Positions 56,047 through 64,000 of a stretch of 64,000 nt of DNA are shown in pieces (the stretch's first letter is position 1; every line of letters begins with the position of its first letter). The stretch spans positions 1,121,944-1,185,943 of the forward strand of contig LMOK01000001.1 of the NCBI GenBank assembly GCA_001423545.1, in the 5' to 3' direction. A program made the translations under genes and the position numbers. The stretch comes from Orlajensenia sp001423545 (lineage in GTDB: Bacteria > Actinomycetota > Actinomycetes > Actinomycetales > Microbacteriaceae). The notes under the pieces were generated by a model, which was not told the origin of the DNA, made no database searches, and saw only the letters and a program-made list of their open reading frames with translations.

Positions 56047-56917
56047 GGAAGACCAGCTCCCTGGCCAGCTGACGGTAGGCGTGCGCTGCAGCATGCTCGG
56101 GCGCGAACTGCGTGATCGGGCTGCCGGCCACCGAGGCGTCGGGGAACTTGACGGTGCGACCGATGACGGTCTCGAGAACCTTGTCGCCGAAGGCGTCGAC
56201 GACCCGCTCGAGCACCTCGCGGGAGTGCAGCGTGCGGGAGTCGTACATGGTCGCGAGGATGCCGTCGAGCTGGATCGCGGGGTTCAGGCGGTCGCGCACC
56301 TTGTCGATGGTCTCGATGAGCAGGGCGACACCGCGCAGTGCGAAGAACTCGCACTCGAGCGGGATCAGCACGCCGTGAGCGGCCGTCAGGGCGTTGACCG
56401 TGAGCAGGCCGAGCGACGGCTGGCAGTCGATGAGGATCACGTCGTAGTCGGCGGACAGGCGGCGCAGCACGCCGGCGAGGATCTGCTCGCGGGCGACCTC
56501 GTTGACGAGGTGCACCTCGGCGGCCGAGAGGTCGATGTTCGCGGGGATCACGTCGAGCCCGGGGACTCCGGTCTTCTGGATCGCCTCGACGGGGTCCTTG
56601 GACCGGGACAGCAACAGGTCGTAGATGGTGGTGACGTCGTGCGTGGGAACGCCGAGGCCGGCCGAGAGGGCGCCCTGCGGGTCGAAGTCGATGGCGAGCA
56701 CGCGCCGGCCGTCTTCGGCGAGCGCAGCTCCCAGGCTGATGGTCGTCGTGGTCTTGCCCACGCCGCCCTTCTGGTTGCAGAGTGCGATGACGCGTGCCGG
56801 GCCGTGCGACTTCAACGGCTTCGGCTGGGCGAACTTGCGCTGAGGGCGGCCTGTCGGGCCGAGTACAACGTCGTCGGGGAAGGTGAGTGTCACCGAGTCG
56901 TCCTGCTTACCGGTCAC
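56030..56917 (-). CDS. parA: ParA-family chromosome-partitioning ATPase
   Basis: A 295-aa deviant-Walker ATPase: VIALCNQKGGVGKTTTTISLGAALA, IDFDPQGALS, and LIDCQPSLGLLTVNAL. A ~40-residue basic N-terminus precedes it. No parB lies next to it; the same ParA-scpA-scpB order occurs in mycobacteria (Rv1708-1710), so this is the second, Soj-like ParA. The GTG start has AGGAGA upstream. Confidence 0.92.
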   Translation of the reverse strand: MTGKQDDSVTLTFPDDVVLGPTGRPQRKFAQPKPLKSHGPARVIALCNQKGGVGKTTTTISLGAALAEDGRRVLAIDFDPQGALSAGLGVPTHDVTTIYDLLLSRSKDPVEAIQKTGVPGLDVIPANIDLSAAEVHLVNEVAREQILAGVLRRLSADYDVILIDCQPSLGLLTVNALTAAHGVLIPLECEFFALRGVALLIETIDKVRDRLNPAIQLDGILATMYDSRTLHSREVLERVVDAFGDKVLETVIGRTVKFPDASVAGSPITQFAPEHAAAHAYRQLARELVFRGAVA

Positions 56918-56965
56918 TGCATCTCTCCTCGACTAGGCCGCACATCCCGTGCGCCCGTGACGATT

Positions 56966-57871
56966 CTACCGAGCGCGAGGGTGGGCGCTGGTGTACATAT
57001 CCCGGAGTGTGTCGGCTGTGACCATCGTGTAGATCTGCGTGGTCGCCACGGAGGAGTGTCCGAGCAGCTCCTGCACCACCCGAACGTCGGCGCCACCCGC
57101 CAGCAGATGGGTGGCGAAGGAGTGCCTCAGGGTGTGCGGAGACACTTCGGCGGTGATGCCGGCGCGCTCTGCTGCAGCCCGGATGATGAGCCACGCGTTC
57201 TGTCGAGAGACGCGCTGACCGCGCAGGCCGAGGAACAGCGCCGGGGTGGCCGCACCGCGTGCCGACAACGTGGGACGCGCCCGCACGAGGTAGGCGTCGA
57301 TGGCCGCCGTGGCGAAGCTGCCGACCGGAACGATCCGCTGCTTGCCGCCCTTGCCGAGCAGCCTGATGACGCCGTCCTCGAGGACGTCGTCGACGTTCAG
57401 CGAGACGGCCTCGCTCACGCGCGCTCCCGTGGCGTAGAGCAGCTCCAGCAGCGCCTTGTCGCGCAGCTGCTGCAGGCTCTCGCCATCCGTCGCCGCGAGA
57501 AGACGCTCGACGTCCTCGATCGAGATCGCCTTCGGCAGCCGGGTGCCGAGTTTCGGCGGCTTGGTCTCGCGGGCGACATCCGTCGTCGTCACGCCCTCCT
57601 CAGCGAGGAAGCGGTGGAAGCCGCGCACCGAGGAGAGTACCCGCGCGATCGACGATGCCGTCAACGGCGACTCCTCCCGCGTGCCCAGATGCTGCACGAA
57701 GGCCGAGAGGGCCGATTGGTCGACGGATGCCGGATCCTCGATGCCCTGCTCGTCGCACCATGCGGCGTACAACGCCAGGTCCCGCCGGTACGCGGCGATG
57801 GTGTTCGCCGCCAGCCCGCGCTCCACCGAGACATGCCGCAGGTAGGAGTCGATCGCCGGCTGCAGCTTCAT
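56966..57871 (-). CDS. xerD: Site-specific tyrosine recombinase XerD
   Basis: A 301-aa recombinase resolving chromosome dimers at dif. SAM-like N-terminal domain (SYLRHVSVERGLAANTIAAYRRDL), then catalytic Arg in TGARVSEAVSLNVDDV, Lys in GKGGKQRIVPV, HTLRHSFATHLLAGG, LGHSSVATTQIY with the nucleophile Tyr. Full length and chromosomal context make it the housekeeping enzyme, not a mobile-element integrase. Confidence 0.95.
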   Translation of the reverse strand: MKLQPAIDSYLRHVSVERGLAANTIAAYRRDLALYAAWCDEQGIEDPASVDQSALSAFVQHLGTREESPLTASSIARVLSSVRGFHRFLAEEGVTTTDVARETKPPKLGTRLPKAISIEDVERLLAATDGESLQQLRDKALLELLYATGARVSEAVSLNVDDVLEDGVIRLLGKGGKQRIVPVGSFATAAIDAYLVRARPTLSARGAATPALFLGLRGQRVSRQNAWLIIRAAAERAGITAEVSPHTLRHSFATHLLAGGADVRVVQELLGHSSVATTQIYTMVTADTLRDMYTSAHPRAR

Positions 57872-58537
57872 CTAGACGGAGGAGCCCTTCCGCGGCCGGC
57901 GCGGCCACGGTGCATCGGCGGCTGCCAGGGTCGACCAGTCCCTGGCGCGAGCGGCGTGCGCCGTGAGCGCGGCGACGACGAGAAGCGAGTTCTGCACACG
58001 CCGCGCCAGTACGGCATCGACGAGGTCGTCCAGCGCCACCCAGCGCTGCTCCATGTCGGCTTCCTCGGCCTCGCGTTCGAAGTCGTGGGAGACGACGCTG
58101 AGGCCGCGCGCGAGGTACACGCGGATCGCCTCGGTGCTGCCTCCCGGCGAGGACTGGTAGTCGCTCAGCACGGCCCACTGCGTGGCGGCGAGGTCGACCT
58201 CCTCGGCGAGCTCGCGCTGCGCACCGGCCAACGGATCCTCGTCCTCGACGTCGAGGAGTCCGGCCGGGATCTCCCATTCGCGCTGACGCACCGGATGCCG
58301 GTACTGGCGGATCAGCAGTACCCGGTCCTCGTCGTCGATCGCCAGGACGCCGACGGCTCCGGTGTGGTCGACGTACTCCCGGGTGATCTGGTGCCCATTG
58401 AAGTCGAAGGTGTCGCGACGCACGTCCCACACCATGCCGCTGAACGCGGCGCCCGTGGCCGTGACCACGGGGTGGAACGGGTCGTCCGCGATTCCCGCGG
58501 ACGACCCGTTCTCAGACCCGGACAGCGGCTCAGGCAT
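57872..58537 (-). CDS. NUDIX hydrolase (ADP-ribose pyrophosphatase-like)
   Basis: A 221-aa hydrolase. The Nudix box is seen as GLLDVEDEDPLAGAQRELAEEVDL. The length and the IRQYRHPVRQREWEIPAGLL context match ADP-ribose pyrophosphatase-type members (mycobacterial Rv1700, same position). The ATG overlaps the pyrG stop and it ends next to the xerD start. An upstream frame extension through pyrG is rejected. Confidence 0.92.
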   Translation of the reverse strand: MPEPLSGSENGSSAGIADDPFHPVVTATGAAFSGMVWDVRRDTFDFNGHQITREYVDHTGAVGVLAIDDEDRVLLIRQYRHPVRQREWEIPAGLLDVEDEDPLAGAQRELAEEVDLAATQWAVLSDYQSSPGGSTEAIRVYLARGLSVVSHDFEREAEEADMEQRWVALDDLVDAVLARRVQNSLLVVAALTAHAARARDWSTLAAADAPWPRRPRKGSSV

Positions 58538-60209
58538 CCTCGAACAGACGGCTGGCCTGCTGGCGGTCGAGGGCTGCGCCGACGAGGCCGCGGAACAGCG
58601 GGTGCGCGTCGTTCGGACGCGACCGCAGCTCGGGGTGGGCCTGCGTGCCGACGTAGAACGGGTGCTGGTCGCGCGGCAGCTCGACGAACTCGACCAGGTG
58701 ACGGTCGGGCGAGGTGCCCGAGAACCACAGGCCGGCATCGGCGATCTGCTCGCGGTAGGCGTTGTTCACCTCATAGCGGTGACGGTGGCGCTCGGAGATC
58801 ACGGGAGCACCGTACAGCTCGGCGACGAGGGAGCCCTCGGCGAGCGCGGCGGGGTAGAGACCGAGGCGCATCGTTCCGCCCATGTCGCCGCCGGCGATGA
58901 TCTCGACCTGCTCCTCCATCGTCGCGATGACGGGGAAGGCCGTCTCGGGATCGAACTCGCTCGACGAGGCGTCGCTGAGCCCCACGACATCGCGGGCGTA
59001 CTCGATGACCATGCACTGCAGTCCGAGGCACAGGCCGAGGGCCGGCAGGCCGTTCTCGCGCGCGAACTTCAGCGCCCCGAGCTTGCCCTCGATGCCGCGC
59101 ACGCCGAAGCCACCGGGGACGCAGATGGCGTCGAGGTGGGACAGCTGGCGCGCGGCGCCCTCCTCGGTCTGGCACTCGTCAGACGGGATCCAGTGGATCT
59201 TCACCTTGGTCTGGTGCGCGAATCCACCGGCGCGCAGCGCCTCGGTGACCGACAGGTAGGCGTCGGGCAGGTCGATGTACTTGCCGACCAGGCCGATGTT
59301 GACCTCGTGCTTGGGGTCGTGCACGGCGTCGAGGAGCGGCTGCCAGCCGCTCCAGTCGACGTCGTGGGCCGTGAGGCCGAGGGTGTCGATGATGTAGCTG
59401 TCGAGGCCCTGGTCGTTCAGCATCGTCGGGATGTCGTAGATCGACGGAACGTCGACCGCGTTCACGACGGCCTGCTCGTCGACGTCGCACATGAGCGCGA
59501 TCTTGCGCTTGTTCGACTCGGTGACAGGGCGGTCGCTGCGGAGCACGAGCGCGTCGGGCTGGATTCCGATGGAGCGCAGGGTGGCGACGGAGTGCTGCGT
59601 CGGCTTGGTCTTCTGCTCTCCGGATGCGCCCATGAACGGCACCAGCGAGACGTGCACGAAGAACACGTTCTTGCGACCGAGTTCGTGACGCACCTGGCGT
59701 GCGGACTCGATGAACGGCTGCGACTCGATGTCGCCGACGGTTCCGCCGATCTCGGTGATGATCACGTCGGGCTGGGGATCCTCGGACGCCTGCAGACGCA
59801 TGCGTCGCTTGATCTCGTCGGTGATGTGCGGGATGACCTGCACGGTGTCGCCGAGGTACTCGCCGCGCCGCTCCTTGGCGATGACCGTCGAGTAGATCTG
59901 GCCGGTGGTGACGTTCGCCGCCTGGCTCAGGTTGATGTCGAGGAACCGCTCGTAGTGACCGATGTCGAGGTCGGTCTCCGCGCCGTCGTCGGTCACGAAG
60001 ACCTCGCCGTGCTGGAACGGGTTCATCGTTCCCGGATCGACGTTGAGATAGGGGTCGAGCTTCTGCATCACGACGCGGAGACCACGCGCCGTCAGAAGAT
60101 TGCCCAGGCTCGCGGCGGTGAGGCCCTTGCCCAATGAAGAAACGACACCACCGGTCACGAAGATGTGTTTGGTGATGCCGTCTGAGATTCCCGCGCTAAT
60201 GTCCGCCAC
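58530..60209 (-). CDS. pyrG: CTP synthase
   Basis: A 559-aa enzyme making CTP from UTP and glutamine. N-terminal synthetase: HIFVTGGVVSSLGKGLTAASLGNLL and KLDPYLNVDPGTMNPFQHGEVFV. C-terminal class I glutaminase: nucleophile Cys in GLCLGLQCMV, His-Glu in THPE-like GTQAHPELRS. GTG 60209 is preferred (13 residues before the conserved KHIFVTGG, GGTGG ahead); ATG 60227 is the alternative. It overlaps the recN end. Confidence 0.95.
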   Translation of the reverse strand: MADISAGISDGITKHIFVTGGVVSSLGKGLTAASLGNLLTARGLRVVMQKLDPYLNVDPGTMNPFQHGEVFVTDDGAETDLDIGHYERFLDINLSQAANVTTGQIYSTVIAKERRGEYLGDTVQVIPHITDEIKRRMRLQASEDPQPDVIITEIGGTVGDIESQPFIESARQVRHELGRKNVFFVHVSLVPFMGASGEQKTKPTQHSVATLRSIGIQPDALVLRSDRPVTESNKRKIALMCDVDEQAVVNAVDVPSIYDIPTMLNDQGLDSYIIDTLGLTAHDVDWSGWQPLLDAVHDPKHEVNIGLVGKYIDLPDAYLSVTEALRAGGFAHQTKVKIHWIPSDECQTEEGAARQLSHLDAICVPGGFGVRGIEGKLGALKFARENGLPALGLCLGLQCMVIEYARDVVGLSDASSSEFDPETAFPVIATMEEQVEIIAGGDMGGTMRLGLYPAALAEGSLVAELYGAPVISERHRHRYEVNNAYREQIADAGLWFSGTSPDRHLVEFVELPRDQHPFYVGTQAHPELRSRPNDAHPLFRGLVGAALDRQQASRLFEDA

Positions 60210-61932
60210 GGGCTTCCACCCTACCATGTCGATTCGGGAGATCGTCGGTGCCCGCGAGCTCCACGAGTTCGCGAGCGTGGGCGAGACCGCTGGCGGAATC
60301 GGCCAGGCCGGAGAGCAGTCGAGCCATCTCGGCGATGCGCTCCTCCCCCGAGAGCTTCTCGACGCTCGACGCCGTGACGGCTCCCGAGCTGTCCTTCGCG
60401 ACCCGCAGGTGGTTGGTGGCGAATGCCGCGACCTGGGCGAGGTGCGTGACCACGATCACCTGCGACGACTCGGCGAGACGGGCGAGCCTGCGGCCGATCT
60501 CGATCGCGGCGGCACCGCCCACTCCGGCGTCCACCTCGTCGAACACGAAGGTGGGCACGGGGTCCGTCGCGGCGATGACGACCTCGATCGCCAGCATCAC
60601 GCGCGAGAGCTCGCCGCCGGAGGCGCCACGTGCCAGCGGTCGCGGTTCGGCGCCGTTGTGGGGCGTGAGCAGGATCGCGACGACATCGCGTCCTGCCGCC
60701 GTGAACTCGTCGCGCTGTTCCACCTCGACCACGAGTCGAGCGTCGGGCATCGCCAGGGCGGAGAGTTCGTCGGTGACGGATGCCGCGAGCCTGCCCGCCG
60801 CATCCGTTCGAATTCCGCTGATCCTCGTCGCCCACTGCTCGACGGCTGCCGCGTCGGCGGCGATCGCGTCGGTCAGGGCCACGATGCGGTCGTCGTCCTC
60901 GTCGATGTCGAGCAGACGGATGCCGCCCTCGGTCGCGAATCGCAGCACGGCGTCGAGGTCGGCTCCGTGCTTGCGCACCAGCCCGGCGAGCACGGCCCGC
61001 CGCTCCTGCACGATCTCCAGCTCACGGGCGCCATCGGCGTCGAGCCCGGCGAGATAGCTCGAGAGCTCGGCGGCGATGTCGGCGACGAGGAAGCTGACGT
61101 TCGTCAGCGACTCGAGGATGGGGGCGAGGCTCGCGTCGTGCTCGACGACCCGCTCGAGCTGGCGCCGGGCGGAGTCGACCGCACCGACGGCGTCGACGAC
61201 GTCGTCGGACTCCTCGGCCGAGACTCGTTCGCGGGCCCCGGCTGCGGCCAGGCGCAGTTCCTCGAGGTTGCCGAGCCGTTCCGCCCGCTCGCCGAGCTCG
61301 ACGTCCTCGCCGGGCTGAGGGTCGGCCTCCTCGATCTCGGCCAGGTCGACGCGCAGCGCCTCGGCCTCACGGGCGCGACGGTCGCGGTCGTTCTGCAGGG
61401 TCTCGAGAGCCTCGACGTTCGAGCGCCAGCGTGTGAAGACCTCGGTGTACTCCTCGAGGGCCGTCGCCAGTTCGGTGCCGGCGAAGCGGTCGAGGGCGGC
61501 CCGCTGGGCCGAGCCGGAGCGCAGACGGATCTGGTCGGACTGCCCGTGCACCACGACGAGTTCGTCGGCCAGGTCGCCGAGCACACCGACGGGGGCCGCC
61601 CGGCCTCCCACCACAGCTCGCGAGCGCCCCTCGCTCGACACCGAGCGTCCGAGCAGGAGCTCCGGCCCGTCGAGGTCTCCCCCGGCGTCGCGCACGCGCT
61701 CGGCCACGGGCCCGTCCTCCGGCACGATCCAGCGTCCGTCGACCCGAGCCTCACGCTGGCCGGCGCGCACGGCACCGGCGTCGGAGCGTGCGCCGAGCAG
61801 GAGCCCGAGCGCCGTCACGACCATGGTCTTTCCGGCGCCGGTCTCCCCCGTCACGGCCGTGAAGCCGGGCCCGAGGGGCAGGGTCGCATCGGCGATGACA
61901 CCGAGGTCGCGGATGCCGAGTTCCTCAATCAC
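60196..61932 (-). CDS. recN: DNA repair protein RecN
   Basis: A 578-aa SMC-like repair ATPase. Walker A GETGAGKTMVVTALGLLLG, a long coiled-coil centre, and C-terminal ASGGELSRVMLAIE signature plus FVFDEVDAGVGG Walker B. It acts in double-strand break repair. GTG start overlaps the nadK stop by 8 bases. In many actinobacteria two genes (SteA and SteB/MctB homologues) lie between recN and pyrG; here they overlap directly. Confidence 0.95.
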   Translation of the reverse strand: MIEELGIRDLGVIADATLPLGPGFTAVTGETGAGKTMVVTALGLLLGARSDAGAVRAGQREARVDGRWIVPEDGPVAERVRDAGGDLDGPELLLGRSVSSEGRSRAVVGGRAAPVGVLGDLADELVVVHGQSDQIRLRSGSAQRAALDRFAGTELATALEEYTEVFTRWRSNVEALETLQNDRDRRAREAEALRVDLAEIEEADPQPGEDVELGERAERLGNLEELRLAAAGARERVSAEESDDVVDAVGAVDSARRQLERVVEHDASLAPILESLTNVSFLVADIAAELSSYLAGLDADGARELEIVQERRAVLAGLVRKHGADLDAVLRFATEGGIRLLDIDEDDDRIVALTDAIAADAAAVEQWATRISGIRTDAAGRLAASVTDELSALAMPDARLVVEVEQRDEFTAAGRDVVAILLTPHNGAEPRPLARGASGGELSRVMLAIEVVIAATDPVPTFVFDEVDAGVGGAAAIEIGRRLARLAESSQVIVVTHLAQVAAFATNHLRVAKDSSGAVTASSVEKLSGEERIAEMARLLSGLADSASGLAHARELVELAGTDDLPNRHGRVEARGGH

Positions 61933-62851
61933 TGGTGTCGGGTCCTCGCCATCCAGTGACGGGCAGCTGGAACTTGTTCACGAGACGGTCGGTGAACGGT
62001 CCGGGATGCAGCCGAGCGAGTCTCACGGGAACTGGGGACCGTCGCACGACCACCCTCGCCCCCGGCTGCAGATCGAACGAGCGCCGGCCGTCGCACCAGA
62101 GCACGCCGGAGGCCTCTGTACGCCGCAGCAGCTCGATGGCCATGGCGGAGTCCGGCCCGACCACGATCGGGCGCGCGAAGAGGGCGTGGGCGCTGAGGGG
62201 AACCATGAGCATCGCGTCGAGGGTGGGCCAGACGACGGGCCCACCTCCCGAGAAGGCGTACGCCGTCGATCCCGTCGGGGTGGACAGCACGACGCCGTCG
62301 CACCCGAAGGTCGAGAGCGGTCGGCGGTCGACCTCGATGGCGACCTCGAGCATGCGCTCGCGGCTGGCCTTCTCGACCGTGGCCTCGTTCAGGGCCCAGT
62401 CCTCGTGCACGATCTCGTCGCCCTGCTTCACCCGCACCGAGAGCGTCATGCGCTCTTCGACGACGTAGTCGCGTGCGAGGCCGCGGCCGATGGCCTCGCC
62501 CAGGTCGTCGCGCTCGCTCTCCGCGAGGAAGCCGACGTGCCCGAGGTTCACGCCGAGGATAGGCGTCGCAGCGTCGCGCACGAGCTCGGCCGCGCGCAGG
62601 ATGGTGCCGTCGCCCCCGAGCACGACCACGAGCTCGAGATCTTCAGCGCGCACGCCGGACCCCAGCCGCTCGGTCTGCCCGTCGAGTTCTGGAGCGTACT
62701 GGTGCAGGTCGTCCCACTGGTCGCCGGGAAGCACGGGCAGGGCGCCGGCTGCGGTGAGCTGACGGCAGGCGTCGAGCGCGGCCGCCAGCGATTCAGCACG
62801 ACCCGTGTGCGCGACGACGAGGATGGGGCGGGCATCTGCCACGTCTCTCAC
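61925..62851 (-). CDS. nadK: NAD kinase
   Basis: A 308-aa kinase giving NADP. Motifs GGDGTIL (residues ~80-86), NLGHVGFLAE, and STPTGSTAYAFSGGGPVV. GTG 62851 is preferred as it forms a GTGA overlap with the tlyA stop; a longer version from ATG 62884 would lie within tlyA. Conserved tlyA-nadK-recN order. Confidence 0.93.
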   Translation of the reverse strand: MRDVADARPILVVAHTGRAESLAAALDACRQLTAAGALPVLPGDQWDDLHQYAPELDGQTERLGSGVRAEDLELVVVLGGDGTILRAAELVRDAATPILGVNLGHVGFLAESERDDLGEAIGRGLARDYVVEERMTLSVRVKQGDEIVHEDWALNEATVEKASRERMLEVAIEVDRRPLSTFGCDGVVLSTPTGSTAYAFSGGGPVVWPTLDAMLMVPLSAHALFARPIVVGPDSAMAIELLRRTEASGVLWCDGRRSFDLQPGARVVVRRSPVPVRLARLHPGPFTDRLVNKFQLPVTGWRGPDTSD

Positions 62852-63651
62852 ACTCCCGTCATCGAAGAAACCAGACTCAACCATTCTGTCGGATTGCTGC
62901 CGTGACTCCGGCTCATCCAGACCAGATACTCATGGTTTCCGGCGCCTCCGGCGATCGGTGAAGGAGTGAGACCGGCCGTGCCGACGCCGAGGTCGAAACC
63001 GGCCCAGAGCACGTTCGAGACCGCGTCCGCCCGACGCCCGGCATCCTTGACGATGCCCTCGCGGATGCCGCTCTTCCCCACCTCGAACTGCGGCTTGATC
63101 AGCAGCACGAAATCGGCGTCGTCGACGGCTGTGTCGACGAGTGCCGGCAGCACCAGGGGCAGTGAGATGAAGGAGAGGTCGGCCACGACCAGGTCGGGTC
63201 GATCGGTGATCCCGGATGCCCCTGCCAACGACGACGGACTCATGTCGCGCACGTTGAAGCCCTCGACCAGGGTGAGCCGCTCCTCCGTCGCGAGCAGCGG
63301 CGAGAGCTGTCCGTGCCCGACGTCGACCCCGATCACGCGGGCGGCGCCACGCTCGAGCAGCACTTGCGTGAAGCCTCCGGTGGAGATGCCGGCGTCGAGC
63401 GCGACGCGGCCCTCCACCGGGATCCCGAAGGCGTCGAGTGCGGCGTTCAGTTTGTGGGCGCCGCGGCTCACGTAGTCGTCGGTGCCGGCGACCTCGATCA
63501 GCTGGTTCTCGCGCACCTTCGCCGCGGCCTTCACGACGGGCTTGCCGTCCACGGTCACGAGGCCGGCGGTGATGAGCGAGACCGCGTGGGTGCGAGAGCG
63601 GGCGAGACCGCGCGCCGCGAGAGCGGCGTCCAGGCGGGAGTCCGTCATCAT
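62848..63651 (-). CDS. tlyA: TlyA-family rRNA (cytidine-2'-O)-methyltransferase/hemolysin A
   Basis: A 267-aa protein: S4 RNA-binding domain (RLDAALAARGLARSRTHAVSLITAGLVTVDG) followed by an FtsJ-like SAM-binding Rossmann domain (ALDAGISTGGFTQVLLERGAARVIGVDVG). Mycobacterial TlyA methylates 16S and 23S rRNA and sets capreomycin sensitivity. The start is one of two tandem ATGs, 63651 or 63648; the first overlaps the upstream stop (TGATG). Confidence 0.94.
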   Translation of the reverse strand: MMTDSRLDAALAARGLARSRTHAVSLITAGLVTVDGKPVVKAAAKVRENQLIEVAGTDDYVSRGAHKLNAALDAFGIPVEGRVALDAGISTGGFTQVLLERGAARVIGVDVGHGQLSPLLATEERLTLVEGFNVRDMSPSSLAGASGITDRPDLVVADLSFISLPLVLPALVDTAVDDADFVLLIKPQFEVGKSGIREGIVKDAGRRADAVSNVLWAGFDLGVGTAGLTPSPIAGGAGNHEYLVWMSRSHGSNPTEWLSLVSSMTGV

Positions 63652-63809
63652 CAACCGCGCGAGCGCGCCACGTCGCCGCCCTCGAGGCGGTCGCGCAGCT
63701 GGTCGTGGAGCTGGGCGTAGGCAGTCGCACGCTCGTCGAGCGGCTGGTCCTCGATCACGCGCAGGCGCGGTAGCAGCCCGTCGTCGTTCGTTCTCTCGTC
63801 GGCATCCAC
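63651..63809 (-). CDS. 52-aa hypothetical protein upstream of tlyA
   Basis: A short frame starting GTG at 63809 and ending in a TGA that overlaps the tlyA ATG by one base. The product is charged and mostly helical (DERTNDDGLLPRLRVIEDQ, then LDERATAYAQLHDQLRDRLEGG). TACCTT lies 6 bases upstream of the GTG, a leaderless promoter. The coupling and promoter support real translation. No family is recognised from sequence; a small ORF at this place is common in related genomes, as I recall. Confidence 0.75.
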   Translation of the reverse strand: MDADERTNDDGLLPRLRVIEDQPLDERATAYAQLHDQLRDRLEGGDVARSRG

Positions 63810-63815
63810 CCCTCA

Positions 63816-63821
63816 AAGGTA
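63816..63821 (-). promoter_or_regulatory. Leaderless -10 element of the tlyA-der cluster
   Basis: TACCTT on the - strand, 6 bases before GTG 63809; no clear -35. It is the only promoter I can see for the 14-gene run. Confidence 0.6.
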
Positions 63822-63872
63822 CCGCGTGGAACGGATGCAGCCGCGTACCGCGCGACGACCCGTTAAACACGA

Positions 63873-63897
63873 ACGACCGCCCCGGCGGGGCGGTCGT
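63873..63897. terminator. Second hairpin between rRNA operon and tlyA cluster
   Basis: Arms ACGACCGCCCC (63873-63883) and GGGGCGGTCGT (63887-63897), an 11-bp perfect stem with 3-base loop. It may be a back-up rRNA terminator. Confidence 0.65.
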
Positions 63898-63906
63898 GTC
63901 AGTGCG

Positions 63907-63931
63907 GATCAGTCGGTGCTGATCAGTCGGT
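63907..63931. repeat. Short direct repeat GATCAGTCGGT
   Basis: Two copies, 63907-63917 and 63921-63931, separated by 3 bases, between the two hairpins downstream of the 5S gene. Purpose unknown. Confidence 0.7.
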
Positions 63932-63944
63932 CCTGGCTTAAATG

Positions 63945-63979
63945 CGAAAAGGCCACCCAGTGTGTGGGTGGCCTTTTCG
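63945..63979 (-). terminator. rrn: rRNA operon terminator
   Basis: A 15-bp perfect stem (63945-63959 with 63965-63979) and 5-base loop, flanked by A4/T4 so it ends in a U-run on either strand. On the - strand it directly follows the 5S rRNA 3' end. Confidence 0.9.
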
Positions 63980-63985
63980 TGAGTT

Positions 63986-64000
63986 AAGTCCGGCGGTGTC
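63986..64000 (-). rRNA. rrf: 5S rRNA, 3' end only
   Basis: On the - strand the last bases read GACACCGCCGGACTT, matching the end of actinobacterial 5S rRNA (...AGTAGGACACCGCCGGAC). The rest lies beyond the window. The terminator just downstream supports the call. Confidence 0.8.

Noticed and set aside
56966..57871. Tyrosine recombinase as sign of an integrated mobile element
   Set aside because: Full XerD motifs, conserved housekeeping neighbours and no att-like repeats or phage genes nearby.
63907..63931. Direct repeat near the 5S gene as an attachment site or CRISPR remnant
   Set aside because: Only two 11-base copies 3 bases apart, no integrase, no cas genes; more likely a small duplication.

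Overview
The window is high-GC bacterial DNA from an actinobacterium, most likely a member of the Microbacteriaceae. The evidence is the gene set and order (tlyA-nadK-recN-pyrG-nudix-xerD-parA-scpAB-rluB-cmk-der, sdhCDAB, GTP-type PEPCK with a ScfR/RamB-like regulator), the frequent GTG starts, the stop/start overlaps (ATGA, GTGA, TGATG) and many actinobacterial leaderless promoters (TANNNT, 6-7 bases, then ATG or GTG). The family placement is inferred from gene resemblance, not from a marker-gene search. Coding density is very high and no gap without a gene exceeds 300 bases.

Region 1 (1-16.5 kb) starts with the 3' end of a biotin-dependent acyl-CoA carboxylase and a flavoprotein disulfide reductase (LpdA-like quinone reductase type), then holds a nucleoside uptake and salvage island. 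On the + strand are purine nucleoside phosphorylase and a phosphohexomutase/phosphopentomutase-like enzyme. On the - strand are two BMP-family lipoproteins, a duplicated-NBD ATPase, two permeases (NupNOPQ/BmpDEFG type), cytidine deaminase, thymidine phosphorylase, adenosine deaminase and an IIA/IIB PTS pair with no IIC. Nucleosides would be imported, deaminated and phosphorolysed, and the pentose-1-phosphate isomerised. A mannose-1-phosphate guanylyltransferase heads the - strand block.

Region 2 (16.7-31.5 kb) is core metabolism: succinate dehydrogenase sdhCDAB with a strong terminator, a YihY/UPF0761 membrane protein, exonuclease III, trpS with a GNAT and a HAD gene, glpD divergent from a SorC-family regulator, and an FMN riboswitch ahead of ribD-ribE-ribBA-ribH. 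Region 3 (31.6-50.3 kb) is the more accessory part: an MHS-type symporter, a DrrABC/NodIJ-like ABC exporter, a 71-aa HTH protein with twin operators ahead of an ABC exporter, a DUF559/AbiEi-like gene bracketed by two matched palindromes, pckG divergent from its probable regulator, PadR plus its membrane partner, a thiolase/SDR pair, and further MFS transporters.

Region 4 (50.4-64 kb) is one long - strand cluster of 14 mostly overlapping genes, from a 52-aa ORF and tlyA down to der, covering rRNA methylation, NADP and CTP synthesis, DNA repair, chromosome segregation, tyrosine synthesis and ribosome assembly. It lies just downstream of an rRNA operon: the last bases of the window are the 3' end of a 5S rRNA gene on the - strand, followed by its terminator.
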